Assembly (NCBI GenBank): GCA_965260935.1
Contig: OZ253374.1
Location: forward strand, 434,001 to 498,000
DNA: 64,000 bases
Origin: JBBROS01 sp965260935
GTDB taxonomy: Bacteria > Pseudomonadota > Alphaproteobacteria > Acetobacterales > Acetobacteraceae
Direction of reading: 5' to 3'
Part shown: one piece after another, positions 34,478-43,688 of the stretch
Layout of the letters: each line of letters begins with the position of its first letter
Numbering within the stretch: the stretch's first letter is position 1
Notes under the pieces: model-generated
What the model was told of the DNA's origin: nothing
Databases searched by the model: none
Seen by the model: the letters and a program-made list of their open reading frames with translations, nothing else
Program-made: the position numbers and the translations under genes

Positions 34478-37309
34478 TTACTCGGCTGCCACCGGCACCT
34501 TTGCCGCAGCGCTCACTCGGGCCGCGCAGAACTTGAACTCCGGAATCTTGCCCACCGGGTCAAGTGCCGGGTTGGTCAGCAGGTTGGCCGCCGCTTCCGC
34601 GTAGCAGAACGGCAGGAACACCATGTTCTGCGGCACGTCCCGGTCGCTCCGCACCTTCAGTTCCACGGCCCCGCGCCGGGTTTCGAGCTTGATCATCGCC
34701 CCGGCGTCGAGCCGCAGCCGCCACAGATCCTTCGGCGACATGAACGCCACCGCCTCGGGCTCGATCGCGTCCAGCACCTCGGCCCGCCTTGTCATGCTCC
34801 CGGTATGCCAATGCTCCAGCACCCGCCCGGTCGAGAGGATCATCGGGAATTCGGTGTCCGGCACCTCGTCCGGCGGAACGACATTGGCCGGGACCAGCTT
34901 GCCGCGCCCGCTCTCGGTCGGGAAGCCGCTGTAGAAGATGATCTCATGCCCTGGCTCGTCGGGCCCATCGACCGGGTAGGTGACCGCCCCTTCCCGCTCC
35001 AGCCGCTCCCAGGTGATGTTCGCGAAGGAGGGCATCACCTGCGCCATCTCGGCGAACACCTGGGCGGGGCCGCTGTAATCCCAGGGCAAGCCCATGCGCT
35101 TGCCGATCTCCTGGATAATCCAGAGGTCCTGCCGGGCGTCGCCGGGCGGGTCGATCACCGGGCGGGCGATCTGCACGCGGCGGTCGGTGTTGGTGAAGGT
35201 GCCCATCTTCTCGGCAAAGGCGGAAGCGGGCAGGACGACGTCGGCGTGGAAGGCCGTCTCGGTGAGGAACAGGTCCTGCACGACCAGATGGTCAAGCATG
35301 GCGAGCGCGGTGCGGGCATGGTTGAGGTCGGGGTCGGACATGGCCGGGTTCTCGCCCTCGACGAACATGCCGGTGATGTCGCCGTGGTGGATCGCCCGCA
35401 TGATCTCGACAACGGTCAACCCGTTCTTCGGGTCGAGCTTCGTGCCCCAGAACTGCTCGAAATGCTCGCGGACATCGGCGCGCTCGACGGACTGGTAATC
35501 CGGATACACCATCGGGATCAGCCCGGCGTCGGACGCGCCCTGGACGTTGTTCTGGCCGCGGAGCGGGTGCAGGCCGGTGCCCTTGCGCCCGATCTGGCCG
35601 GTGATGAGCGCCAGCGCGATCAGGCAGCGGGAGTTGTCGGTGCCGTGGATGTGCTGGCTGATGCCCATGCCCCAGAAGATGATGGAGCCTTCGGACTTGG
35701 CGTAGAGCCGGGCGACCTCGCGGATGGTCTCGGCCTTGATGCCGCAGATGGCTTCCATCTTCTCGGGCGGGAAGTCCTTCACCCGGTCCTTCAATTCCTC
35801 GAAGCCCTCGGTGTAGGCGGAGATATACTGCTTGTCGGTCAGATCCTCCTCGATGATGGTGTGCAGCATGGCGTTGAGCAGCGCCACGTCGCTGCCCGGC
35901 TTGAAGGCCAGGTGGCGATGCGCGTAGCGGCTAAGCGTCTGATGCCGCGGGTCCATCACGATCAGCTTCGCGCCGTTCTTCTTCTTGACCGCCTGCTTGA
36001 TGAAGGTGGCGGCGACCGGGTGGTTCACCGTCGGGTTCGCGCCGATGACGATGATGACCTCCGCGTCGGCCGCGGCGTGGAACGGAGCGCTGACGGCGCC
36101 GGAGTTGACGCCTTCCATCAGCGCAGCCACCGAGCTTGCATGGCAAAGCCGGGTGCAATGGTCGACGTTGTTCGAGCCGAACCCGATCCGCACCAATTTT
36201 TGGAACAGGTAGGCTTCCTCGTTCGAGCCCTTCGCCGAACCGAACCCGGCCAACGCCTTCGGCCCCTTCTCCGCCTTCACCTTCATGAAGCCGGCCGCCG
36301 CCGCGTCGAGCGCCTCATCCCACGAGGCTTCGCGGAAATGGGTCCACGGGTTTGCCGGATCAACTTGGTCGGCCGCGTCCTTGCCGACGTTCGGCAAGCG
36401 GATCAGCGGCTTGGTCAGCCGGTGCGGGTGATGGATGTAGTCGAAACCGAACCGCCCCTTCACGCATAGCCGGTTATGGTTCGCCGGGCCGTTGCGGCCT
36501 TCCGCGTAGACAACCTTGTTGTCCTTGACCTGATAGTTCACCTGGCAGCCGACGCCGCAATAGGGGCAAAGGCTTGCCACTTGCCGGTCCGGGTAGACCG
36601 TCCGCTGCTCGTTGTCGTTCAGGTAGGCCGCCGGCATCAACGCGCCGGTCGGGCAGGCCTGGACGCACTCGCCGCACGCGACGCAGGTGCTGCTGCCCAT
36701 CGGGTCGTCGAAATCGAACACCACCTTCGACCCGGCGTTGCGCCAGGCCATGCCGATGACGTCGTTGACCTGGACCTCGCGGCAGGCGCGGACGCACAGG
36801 TTGCACTGGATGCAGGCGTCGAGGTTGACGCGCATGGCCGGATGGCTCGGGTCATGCTCCCAGCGCGGTTCGGTGGGGAAGCGGCTTTCGGTGACCTCCG
36901 TCTTCTCGGCCCAGGTCCAGAACGGGCTGGCCGGGTCGTGCGAGGTCTCGCGGGCAGGCTGGTCGGCGACCAGCAGCTCCATAACCATCTTGCGGGCCTT
37001 TGTCGCGCGCTCGGTCTCGCTATGGACCTTCATGCCAACGGCGGGCATCCGCTTGCAGGAGGGCGCGAGGACACGCTCGCCCTCGATCTCGACCATGCAG
37101 ACGCGGCAGTTGCCGTCGGGGCGGTAGCCGGGTTCAGGGCGGTGGCAGAGATGGGGGATTTCCGTGCCAACCCGGCGGGCAACGTCCCAGATGGACTCGC
37201 CGGGCTGGGCAAAGACCTGCTGGCCGTCCAGCTCGAACGCCAGTCCTTGGGTTTCGGTGGTGGTTCCGCCGAGGTTCTGCGGGCCTTCCCGCGTGGTGGA
37301 GCTGCTCAT
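34478..37309 (-). CDS. fdsA: NAD-dependent formate dehydrogenase, molybdenum subunit
   Basis: A 943-residue catalytic subunit oxidising formate to CO2. Order: N-terminal [2Fe-2S] domain (Cys 55, 68, 71, 85), two ferredoxin-type [4Fe-4S] clusters (CIQCNLCVRAC near 166-176 and CVACGECVQAC near 209-219), a further [4Fe-4S] motif CPYCGVGC near 248-255, then the bis-MGD molybdopterin domains. The active site is in DHCTRLCHASSV, with Cys389 at the place where some homologues have selenocysteine, followed by His390. The ATG at 37309 overlaps the fdsB stop by 4 nt. Cofactor genes mobB-moeA diverge from the upstream gene. No fdsC, fdsD or fdhD is in the window. Confidence 0.94.
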   Translation of the reverse strand: MSSSTTREGPQNLGGTTTETQGLAFELDGQQVFAQPGESIWDVARRVGTEIPHLCHRPEPGYRPDGNCRVCMVEIEGERVLAPSCKRMPAVGMKVHSETERATKARKMVMELLVADQPARETSHDPASPFWTWAEKTEVTESRFPTEPRWEHDPSHPAMRVNLDACIQCNLCVRACREVQVNDVIGMAWRNAGSKVVFDFDDPMGSSTCVACGECVQACPTGALMPAAYLNDNEQRTVYPDRQVASLCPYCGVGCQVNYQVKDNKVVYAEGRNGPANHNRLCVKGRFGFDYIHHPHRLTKPLIRLPNVGKDAADQVDPANPWTHFREASWDEALDAAAAGFMKVKAEKGPKALAGFGSAKGSNEEAYLFQKLVRIGFGSNNVDHCTRLCHASSVAALMEGVNSGAVSAPFHAAADAEVIIVIGANPTVNHPVAATFIKQAVKKKNGAKLIVMDPRHQTLSRYAHRHLAFKPGSDVALLNAMLHTIIEEDLTDKQYISAYTEGFEELKDRVKDFPPEKMEAICGIKAETIREVARLYAKSEGSIIFWGMGISQHIHGTDNSRCLIALALITGQIGRKGTGLHPLRGQNNVQGASDAGLIPMVYPDYQSVERADVREHFEQFWGTKLDPKNGLTVVEIMRAIHHGDITGMFVEGENPAMSDPDLNHARTALAMLDHLVVQDLFLTETAFHADVVLPASAFAEKMGTFTNTDRRVQIARPVIDPPGDARQDLWIIQEIGKRMGLPWDYSGPAQVFAEMAQVMPSFANITWERLEREGAVTYPVDGPDEPGHEIIFYSGFPTESGRGKLVPANVVPPDEVPDTEFPMILSTGRVLEHWHTGSMTRRAEVLDAIEPEAVAFMSPKDLWRLRLDAGAMIKLETRRGAVELKVRSDRDVPQNMVFLPFCYAEAAANLLTNPALDPVGKIPEFKFCAARVSAAAKVPVAAE

Positions 37310-39036
37310 TCGGCGGCCTCCTTGGGGGCGAGGGTTTCGGGGAAATAGCGCATAACGCAGGAGAGCGGGTTGCTGGCGGCCTGGCCGAGGCCGCAGATGG
37401 AGGCGTCGGCCATCACGGTCGCGAGCTCCTTCAGTAGGCCCTGGTTCCAGTTGCCGCTTTCCATCAGCATCCGCGCCTTCTGCGTACCGTTGCGGCATGG
37501 GGTGCATTGGCCGCAGCTTTCGTCCTCGAAGAACTTCATCAGGTTGAGGGCGACGCCGGGGATGTCGTCTTCCTGGGAGAAGATGACGACGGCGGCGGAG
37601 CCGATGAAGCAGTTATGCTTTTCGAGGGTACCGAAATCGAGCGGGATGTCGTTCATGCGGGCGGGCAGGATGCCGCCAGACGCGCCGCCGGGCAGGTAGC
37701 CGGTGAAGGCATGGCCGTCCATCATGCCGCCGCAGTGCTCGTCGATGAGTTCCTGGACGGTCGTGCCGGAGGGGGCGAGCTTGACGCCGGGGTTTTTGAC
37801 CCGGCCGCTGACGGAGTAGCTGCGCAGGCCGAACCGCCCGTGCGCGCCATGGGACTTCCACCATTCCGCGCCGCGCTCGACCAGGTCGCGCACCCAGTAA
37901 AGGGTTTCGACGTTGTTGATGAGGGTGGGGCGTCCGAACAGGCCCACCTGGAAGGGGAACGGCGGCTTGTGGCGAGGGAGGCCGCGCTTGCCTTCCAGGC
38001 TTTCCAGCATGGAGCTTTCCTCGCCGCAGATATACGCGCCGGCGCCGCGCCGGATATGGATGCGGGGAAGGCCCTCGGGGAGCTTGGCGATCTCGCGCTT
38101 CAGGATGGCGTGGGCGATCGGGTATTCGTCGCGCAGGTAGATGTAGATATCGGGGGCCTCGACGACGAGGGCGCCGATCAACATGCCTTCGAGGAAACGG
38201 TGCGGGTCGGTGTTGAGGTAATGGCGGTCCTTGAAGGTGCCGGGCTCGCCCTCGTCGGCGTTGACGGCCATCAGGCGGGGGCCAGGCTCGGCGCGGACGG
38301 AGCGCCACTTGCGCCCGGTGGGGAAGCCTGCGCCGCCGAGGCCGCGCAGGGCGCTGTCGTCGAGCTTGGCGAGCAGGTCGTCGACCGGCATGGCGCCGCT
38401 GCGGACCTGGTCGAGCAGGTTGTAGCCGCCGGCGGCGACGTAGGCGTCGTATTCGATGGTGTCGTCCGGCATGTGCGGGTGGCTGTCGTCGGCGGCCACG
38501 GCCTGCTTCACCATGTCGGCGGTGACGTTGCCGATGAAGTTGTGGCCGACCTCGACGACGGGCGCCTTGTCGCACAGGCCGACGCACGGGGCGCGGACGA
38601 CGCGGGCGGAGCCGCCGAGGGCGCCGGATTTCTCGGCGCGCTGCAGCTCGGACAGCAGGCGCTCGGCGCCGAACATGGCGCAGGTGACGCTGTCGCAGAC
38701 GCGGATCACCATGGGGGCGAGGTCAGGCTCGCCTTCCTTCACGATGTCGAAATGGGCGTAGAAGGTGGCGGTCTCGAACACCTCGGCGAAGGCCAGGCGC
38801 ATCTCGTCGGCCAGCGCCGCCAGGTGGGCGGCGGAAAGCTGGTGGTAGCGGTCCTGGATCAGGTGCAGGTATTCGATCAGGAACTGGCGGTCGCGCGGCT
38901 GGTCGCCGAGCAGGGTGGCGATCTCGTGCTTGGCGTTGGGCAGGACCTCGCGGCCCTTGGGGGTCGGCTTCGCGCGGCGGCGGCCCGCGCCCGGATGCTC
39001 GAACTGTACGACTTCGCCCGTGCGGCCATCTGCCAT
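37306..39036 (-). CDS. fdsB: NAD-dependent formate dehydrogenase, fused gamma-beta (FdsG-FdsB) diaphorase subunit
   Basis: A 576-residue fusion. Residues about 30-190 are NuoE/FdsG-like with the thioredoxin-fold [2Fe-2S] ligands in CDSVTCAMFG and CVGLCDK. Residues about 200-560 are NuoF/FdsB-like with GLGGAGFPTGRKW (NADH/FMN region), NADEGEPGTFKDR, GAGAYICGEESSMLESLEG and the [4Fe-4S] ligands ESCGQCTPCRNG plus a later Cys. It passes electrons from FdsA to NAD+. In many bacteria these are two genes (fdsG, fdsB); the fusion is known in several alphaproteobacteria. It is the first gene of a two-gene operon. Confidence 0.93.
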   Translation of the reverse strand: MADGRTGEVVQFEHPGAGRRRAKPTPKGREVLPNAKHEIATLLGDQPRDRQFLIEYLHLIQDRYHQLSAAHLAALADEMRLAFAEVFETATFYAHFDIVKEGEPDLAPMVIRVCDSVTCAMFGAERLLSELQRAEKSGALGGSARVVRAPCVGLCDKAPVVEVGHNFIGNVTADMVKQAVAADDSHPHMPDDTIEYDAYVAAGGYNLLDQVRSGAMPVDDLLAKLDDSALRGLGGAGFPTGRKWRSVRAEPGPRLMAVNADEGEPGTFKDRHYLNTDPHRFLEGMLIGALVVEAPDIYIYLRDEYPIAHAILKREIAKLPEGLPRIHIRRGAGAYICGEESSMLESLEGKRGLPRHKPPFPFQVGLFGRPTLINNVETLYWVRDLVERGAEWWKSHGAHGRFGLRSYSVSGRVKNPGVKLAPSGTTVQELIDEHCGGMMDGHAFTGYLPGGASGGILPARMNDIPLDFGTLEKHNCFIGSAAVVIFSQEDDIPGVALNLMKFFEDESCGQCTPCRNGTQKARMLMESGNWNQGLLKELATVMADASICGLGQAASNPLSCVMRYFPETLAPKEAAE

Positions 39037-39118
39037 TCTTGTCTCCCGACCTTGCTGACCGGCTTATGGACCACCGGTATGCCATTCCATATTAGCTGAT
39101 AACCTGGTTGCGCCAAGG

Positions 39119-39130
39119 CTGGTATACCAG
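39119..39130. promoter_or_regulatory. Perfect 12-bp palindrome between divergent fds and mobB-moeA
   Basis: CTGGTATACCAG is a perfect palindrome in the 166-bp gap between fdsB and mobB. A related sequence, CCGGTATGCC, lies at 39074-39083. The TGGTATACCA core resembles operators of GntR/FCD-type regulators; which regulator binds is unknown. Confidence 0.5.
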
Positions 39131-39202
39131 ATTCGTCATGCTAAGCAGACATCTTTAAGGACGCATCATTTTTCGCGTCGTGACGGCAAGCCGTCCCGCG
39201 AG

Positions 39203-39745
39203 ATGATGCTGAGGGTTAAGAACATCGAGGCCAGGGGGTGCGCGCCGGTGCGGGTGATCGGGTTTGCGGGATGGAGCGGATCGGGAAAGACGACGCTGCT
39301 GCGCCGCCTGATCCCGGCCCTGGTGGCCAAGGGGCTGCGGGTCTCGACCTGCAAGCACGCCCATCACGCGTTCGACATCGACCGGCCGGGCAAGGATTCC
39401 TGGGCGCATCGGGAAGCGGGGGCGACCGAGGTGATGGTGGGCGGCGCGTCCCGTTGGGCGCTGATGCACGAGCTGCGCGGGGAGGCGGAGCCCGGATTGC
39501 CGGAGTTGCTCGCACGGATGAGCCGGGTCGACCTGGTGCTGGTGGAAGGGTTCAAGCGCGGGCCGCAGCGCAAGATCGAGGTGCACCGGGCGGCTGTCGG
39601 CAAGCCGCTGCTGTATCCGGAAGACCCCACGATCGCGGCGGTGGCGGCCAGCCCGGCGTTCGATGCGCCGGTGCCCTGCGTGCCGCTGGACGACATGGAC
39701 GCGGTGGCGCGCCTGGCGCTGGACCACGCCGAGGCCTGGGGCTGA
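39203..39745 (+). CDS. mobB: Molybdopterin-guanine dinucleotide biosynthesis adapter MobB
   Basis: A 180-residue GTP-binding adapter protein that assists MobA/MoeA in making the bis-MGD cofactor. P-loop: GFAGWSGSGKTTLLRRLIPAL; then CKHAHHAFDIDRPGKDSWAHREAGATEVMV and VLVEGFKRGPQRKIEVHR, all typical. The start is one of two adjacent ATGs (39203 or 39206). It diverges from the formate dehydrogenase operon, whose FdsA needs this cofactor, and overlaps moeA (TGATG). Confidence 0.93.
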   Translation: MMLRVKNIEARGCAPVRVIGFAGWSGSGKTTLLRRLIPALVAKGLRVSTCKHAHHAFDIDRPGKDSWAHREAGATEVMVGGASRWALMHELRGEAEPGLPELLARMSRVDLVLVEGFKRGPQRKIEVHRAAVGKPLLYPEDPTIAAVAASPAFDAPVPCVPLDDMDAVARLALDHAEAWG

Positions 39746-40974
39746 TGGCGCAGCTTTCCGACGACTGCTTCGCGTTCGGCGGCAAGCTGCAAACGGTTGA
39801 CGCGGCGCTGGCGGTGATCGCCGGGGGCGTGCCGTGCGTGGCCGGGGTCGAGACGGCGCCGTTGCTGGAGGCGGACGGGCGCGTGCTGGCGGACGACTTG
39901 GTTGCCGGCGTGGATTTGCCGCCGTTCGCGAATTCGGCGGTGGACGGCTACGCGGTGCGCTTGTCAGGGCTGAAAGGGGGAGTGGTGCCGCTGCGGGGGC
40001 GCGTGGCCGCGGGCAGTGAGGCAGCGCCGCTTGCCGCCGGGACCGCGATGCGGATCTTCACCGGCGCGCCGCTGCCGCCCGGCGCCGACACCGTGTTCAT
40101 GCAGGAGGACGTGCGGGAAACCGAAGGAGGGGTGATCCTGCCCGACGGGCTGAAGCCGGGGGCGAACACGCGGCCTGCGGGCGAGGACGTGGCGGCCGGG
40201 GCGGTGGCGTTGCCGGCGGGGCGGGTGCTGCGCCCGCAGGACGTGGCCTTGGCGGCGGCGCTGGGGCGGCAAACGCTGGAGGTGAGGCGGAAGGTGCGGG
40301 TGGCATTGTTCTCGACCGGGGACGAGCTGGTCGAGCCGGGCGCGCCGCCTGGCCCGGCGCAAAGGTGGGACAGCAACCGGGTGCTGCTCGCGCTGCTGTG
40401 CCGGCGGGCCGGGGCGGAGGTGACGGATCTGGGCATCCTGCCGGACCGGCGGGAAACCATCGCGGCGGCGGTCCGGGATGCGGCGGCGTTTCACGACCTG
40501 ATCCTGACGTCGGGCGGGGTTTCAACCGGGGAGGAGGACCACGTGCGCTCGGCGGTGGAGGCGGCGGGGCGGCTGGTGTTCTGGCGCATCGCGATCAAGC
40601 CGGGGCGGCCGGTGGCGATGGGCCAGGTGGGGGAGGCGTTGCTGCTCGGCTTGCCGGGCAACCCGGTGGCGGCGTTCGTGACGTTCGTGCGGGTGGCGCG
40701 GCCGGTGCTGGCGGCGCTGGGTGGGGCGCGGCTGCCGACAGTGGCGGCCTTGCCGGTGCGGGCCGGGTTCGCCTACCGGAAGAAGACGGGGCGGCGGGAG
40801 TATGTGCGGGTGCGGCTGGATGGGGACCGGGTGGCCTGGAAGCACGGTGTCGAGGGCGCAGGCGTGCTGACGTCGCTGACGGAGGCGGACGGGCTGCTGG
40901 AACTGGAGGATGACGTGACGGGGGTGGCGGCGGGGGACCACGCCGGGTTTCTTGGGTTCTCGGGGCTGATCTAA
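39745..40974 (+). CDS. moeA: Molybdopterin molybdenumtransferase MoeA
   Basis: A 409-residue enzyme that inserts molybdate into adenylylated molybdopterin. Blocks: LPPFANSAVDGYAV, RIFTGAPLPPGADTVFMQE, FSTGDELVEPG, WDSNRVLL, LILTSGGVSTGEEDHVR, IAIKPGRPVAMG and LLLGLPGNPVAAFVTF. Length and order are standard. Its end overlaps the convergent hydrolase gene by 4 nt. With mobB it forms a cofactor unit next to its client, formate dehydrogenase. Confidence 0.95.
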   Translation: MAQLSDDCFAFGGKLQTVDAALAVIAGGVPCVAGVETAPLLEADGRVLADDLVAGVDLPPFANSAVDGYAVRLSGLKGGVVPLRGRVAAGSEAAPLAAGTAMRIFTGAPLPPGADTVFMQEDVRETEGGVILPDGLKPGANTRPAGEDVAAGAVALPAGRVLRPQDVALAAALGRQTLEVRRKVRVALFSTGDELVEPGAPPGPAQRWDSNRVLLALLCRRAGAEVTDLGILPDRRETIAAAVRDAAAFHDLILTSGGVSTGEEDHVRSAVEAAGRLVFWRIAIKPGRPVAMGQVGEALLLGLPGNPVAAFVTFVRVARPVLAALGGARLPTVAALPVRAGFAYRKKTGRREYVRVRLDGDRVAWKHGVEGAGVLTSLTEADGLLELEDDVTGVAAGDHAGFLGFSGLI

Positions 40975-41810
40975 TCCAAGGACCGTAGGAACGCGTCGAG
41001 CACGGAATTGAATTGCCCGGGCTGCTCCAGGTGCGCGAGGTGGCCCGCGCCGTCGATCTCCGCGTAACGGGCGCCGGGGATGCGTTCGGCCATGCGGCGC
41101 ATGGCGGGCACGGGAGCGTTCGGGTCGTCGCTGCCGGCGATGACCAGCGTAGGAACCTTGATTTCGGCGAGGGCGGCCCGGCGGTCGAAGCCGCGCATGG
41201 CGAGCGTATGGTCGCGGTAGGTGCTGTCGGGGGTATGGGCGATGCAGTCGACCGCGATCGAGATGCCGTCCGGATCGGGGGCATCGCCGGTCATCGCCCC
41301 GACCAGTTCCGGCGCGAGGTCGGCCATGCCGCGCCCAGCATCGAGCGGCGCGAGGCGGTCGGCGACGAAGCGGTCGGCCCATGCCGGGTCCTTGCCTCCG
41401 AAGGCGGCGCTCGTTTGCGCCAGCACCAGGGCGCTGGCGGCATGGGGCGACTCGGCCAGCAGGTGCAAGGCGACCATGCCGCCGAGGCTGTGGCCGACCA
41501 GGACCGGGCGGCCGAGCCCGGCGGCGCGGATGAAGCCCGCGAGCGCCGCCGCCAGCGAATCCATTGTGACCAGCGGCAGCGGCGCCGAGCCGCCGGCGCC
41601 GGGCATGTCCCAGGCGACGGCCCGGTGGCGGGCGGCGAAATGGTTGAGCTGCGAGCCGAACTGCCGCGCGGCGCCGCCGATGCCGTGCAGGAACAGCAGC
41701 GCCGGCCCTTCGCCCCGCGTCAGGTAGCTGACGCCTTCCTCCGTGGAAACCTGCTGCCACTCCTGCTGGGTCTGCTGATGCGGCGGCTGCTGGACGGGGA
41801 TGGTCGTCAT
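40971..41810 (-). CDS. Alpha/beta hydrolase similar to 3-oxoadipate enol-lactonases
   Basis: A 279-residue alpha/beta hydrolase. It has LLFLHGIGGAARQFGSQ (oxyanion region), the nucleophile elbow VGHSLGGMVALHL near residue 106, the acidic residue in LVIAGSDDPNAP and the His in GAGHLAHLEQP, so the triad looks complete. The substrate is unknown. Its start overlaps the stop of the substrate-binding-protein gene (ATGA), so the pair is one operon, perhaps for import and hydrolysis of an ester or lactone. Confidence 0.82.
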   Translation of the reverse strand: MTTIPVQQPPHQQTQQEWQQVSTEEGVSYLTRGEGPALLFLHGIGGAARQFGSQLNHFAARHRAVAWDMPGAGGSAPLPLVTMDSLAAALAGFIRAAGLGRPVLVGHSLGGMVALHLLAESPHAASALVLAQTSAAFGGKDPAWADRFVADRLAPLDAGRGMADLAPELVGAMTGDAPDPDGISIAVDCIAHTPDSTYRDHTLAMRGFDRRAALAEIKVPTLVIAGSDDPNAPVPAMRRMAERIPGARYAEIDGAGHLAHLEQPGQFNSVLDAFLRSLD

Positions 41811-42946
41811 GGCAGCAGCTTGTAAGCGCCATCCTGGATTTCGACCATGACCTGGCTGTCGGCTTGCGCGCCGCCGTGGTCGGCGGGGGTCAGGCTGAAG
41901 ACGGCTTCGGAGGCGGCAAGGCCGGTCACGCGTTCCATCGCGTCGCGCAGCGCGGTGCGGAACGCTTCGGCGCCGGGTTGGCCGGCTTGGAGGGCCTTGG
42001 GGACGGCGGCTTGGATCAGGAGGAAGCCGTCCCAGAACGTTGCGCCGAACAGGCTGCGGCTGCCGGGACCGTACTTGGCTTCGTAGGCGTGGACGTAGCC
42101 GAGGGCGGGGGCCTTGACCGGGTTGCTGTCCGGGAGCTGCTCGGCAACCAGGACGGGGACGGAGGAGAACATGACGCCGTTGAGCGCCTTGCCGCCCACG
42201 CGCAGCGCGTCGGGGCCGGCGATGCCTTGGACGGCGTAGATCGGCCCGGCGTAGCCGCGGGCGCGGAGCTCGATGATGGGGGTGACGGCCGGGGTGCTGC
42301 TGGCGGCGACGAACACGGCGTCCGGGCGGGCGGCGATGACGCGCAGGACCTGGGGGGTGACGCTCGTGTCGGCCGGGTTGTAGCGGAGTTCGGCCACGGT
42401 CTTGATGCCGGCGGCTGCGGCCTGGGCGTCGAGCGCCTGGATGTAGCCGTCGCCGAGCGAGGTGTTGAAGCCGATGTGGGCGAGGGTCTTCTGACCGTGC
42501 CTGCTCATGCGGGCGACGATCTGGCTGGTGGCGACGCGCTCGCTGGGGATGAGCTTAAAGGCCCAGCGGCGGTCGCCTTCGGGCGGGTCGATGACGGCGC
42601 TGTTGCCGGCAAGGCTGACGAAGGGGACGCGCGCTTCCGCGGCGACGCCGAGGATGGCGATGGAGTTGGGCGTGGTGGAGGGGCCGATGATGGCGTCCAC
42701 GTGGTCCTCGCCGATCAGCTTGCGGGCGGCGCGGACGGCGTTGGTGCTGTCGGTGGCGTCGTCGAGCACGGCCCAGCGGACCGGCTGGCCGGCAATGGTT
42801 TTCGGCAGCAGGGCGATGGTGTTGCGCTCCGGGATGCCAAGCCCGGCGCCGGGGCCGGTCAACGAGAGCAGCGCGCCGAGGGTGACGTCGGCGCGGGCCG
42901 GGGCGGCGGCGAGGAGGAGCACGAGGGCGAGGAGGGCGCGGCGCAT
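41807..42946 (-). CDS. Periplasmic substrate-binding protein of the branched-chain amino acid (LivJ-like) type
   Basis: A 379-residue protein with a signal peptide (MRRALLALVLLLAAAPARA). It has a two-lobed Peripla_BP_6 fold: LGALLSLTGPGAGLGIPERN, then LIGEDHVDAIIGPSTTPNSIAI, ARVPFVSLAGNSAVIDPP, AHIGFNTSLGDGY and PIYAVQGIAGPDALRVGG. Such proteins may bind amino acids, aromatic acids or other small carboxylates. No LivHMGF transporter genes are next to it, so it must use one encoded elsewhere or act as a sensor. The ATG at 42946 gives the clean signal peptide. Confidence 0.87.
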   Translation of the reverse strand: MRRALLALVLLLAAAPARADVTLGALLSLTGPGAGLGIPERNTIALLPKTIAGQPVRWAVLDDATDSTNAVRAARKLIGEDHVDAIIGPSTTPNSIAILGVAAEARVPFVSLAGNSAVIDPPEGDRRWAFKLIPSERVATSQIVARMSRHGQKTLAHIGFNTSLGDGYIQALDAQAAAAGIKTVAELRYNPADTSVTPQVLRVIAARPDAVFVAASSTPAVTPIIELRARGYAGPIYAVQGIAGPDALRVGGKALNGVMFSSVPVLVAEQLPDSNPVKAPALGYVHAYEAKYGPGSRSLFGATFWDGFLLIQAAVPKALQAGQPGAEAFRTALRDAMERVTGLAASEAVFSLTPADHGGAQADSQVMVEIQDGAYKLLP

Positions 42947-43049
42947 GGGTTTGTCCTCTCGGTTGCGCCTGGTTGTAAACCAGGCGGCCGGAGGACGCGA
43001 CCAGCCTCTCGCCTGCGTTCGGCGACGGATGCCGGCGGCATCGGTCCGG

Positions 43050-43688
43050 TCAGTGCCAAACCCCAGCCGCCCGCATAAGGCCGACCACGCCGAATCCGGC
43101 CAGCGCCACCGCGGCGGCATGGTTCAGCCGCAGGAGGAGGCCTTGGCTGAGCTGCGCCCGCAGCAGCGCCGTGGCCGCGGTCAAGCAGACCCACCACATG
43201 AGCGATGCGGCGAACTGGCCGAGCAGCAAAAAGCCAACAGCGGTTCCGGCCGGCGGCTTGGCGCCGAAGATCGACGCAGTCGTCCCCAGCAGCAGGATCA
43301 GCAGCATGGGATTGACGAGGCTGAGAGCGACGGCGGAGGCGTAAGCGGCGGCCAGGGACACGGCCCGCGCACGACGGCCGGAGCAGGCCGTCTGCTGCCG
43401 GGTCCGCAGCAAGCTCCAGGCGAACAAGATCGTCATGATCGCGCCGAACAGGCTCAGGCCCTTGCGGTTCACGTCGAGCCATGGGCCGATCTGCCGCAAC
43501 GCCGTGACCAGAGACGCGCAATAGAAGACCTGCACCGTGCTCGCGCCCGCCCCGGTCATGACGCCAGCCAACATGCCTTGCGTCAGGCTTCGCCGGATGC
43601 AGAGCACGCCCATGGGACCGACCGGGACCGAGATCGACAACCCGATCACGGCGCCGCTCAGCAGAATGTTCCAGTGTTCCATGAGCAA
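43050..43688 (-). CDS. LysE/RhtB-family amino acid exporter
   Basis: A 212-residue inner-membrane protein with about six helices. The LysE start pattern is visible (LSGAVIGLSISVPVGPMGVLCIRRSLTQGMLAGVMTGAGAS), as is ALSLVNPMLLILLLG in the middle. It probably exports amino acids or related metabolites; the substrate cannot be read from sequence. A CRP-type palindrome lies 50 bp upstream of the start (43738-43753). The start may be at the first Met or the third residue (MEHW). Confidence 0.86.
   Translation of the reverse strand: MLMEHWNILLSGAVIGLSISVPVGPMGVLCIRRSLTQGMLAGVMTGAGASTVQVFYCASLVTALRQIGPWLDVNRKGLSLFGAIMTILFAWSLLRTRQQTACSGRRARAVSLAAAYASAVALSLVNPMLLILLLGTTASIFGAKPPAGTAVGFLLLGQFAASLMWWVCLTAATALLRAQLSQGLLLRLNHAAAVALAGFGVVGLMRAAGVWH

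Noticed and set aside
34805..36469. 554-codon frame antisense to fdsA, and a similar one antisense to fdsB
   Set aside because: Both mirror well-supported formate dehydrogenase genes and show no protein family features.
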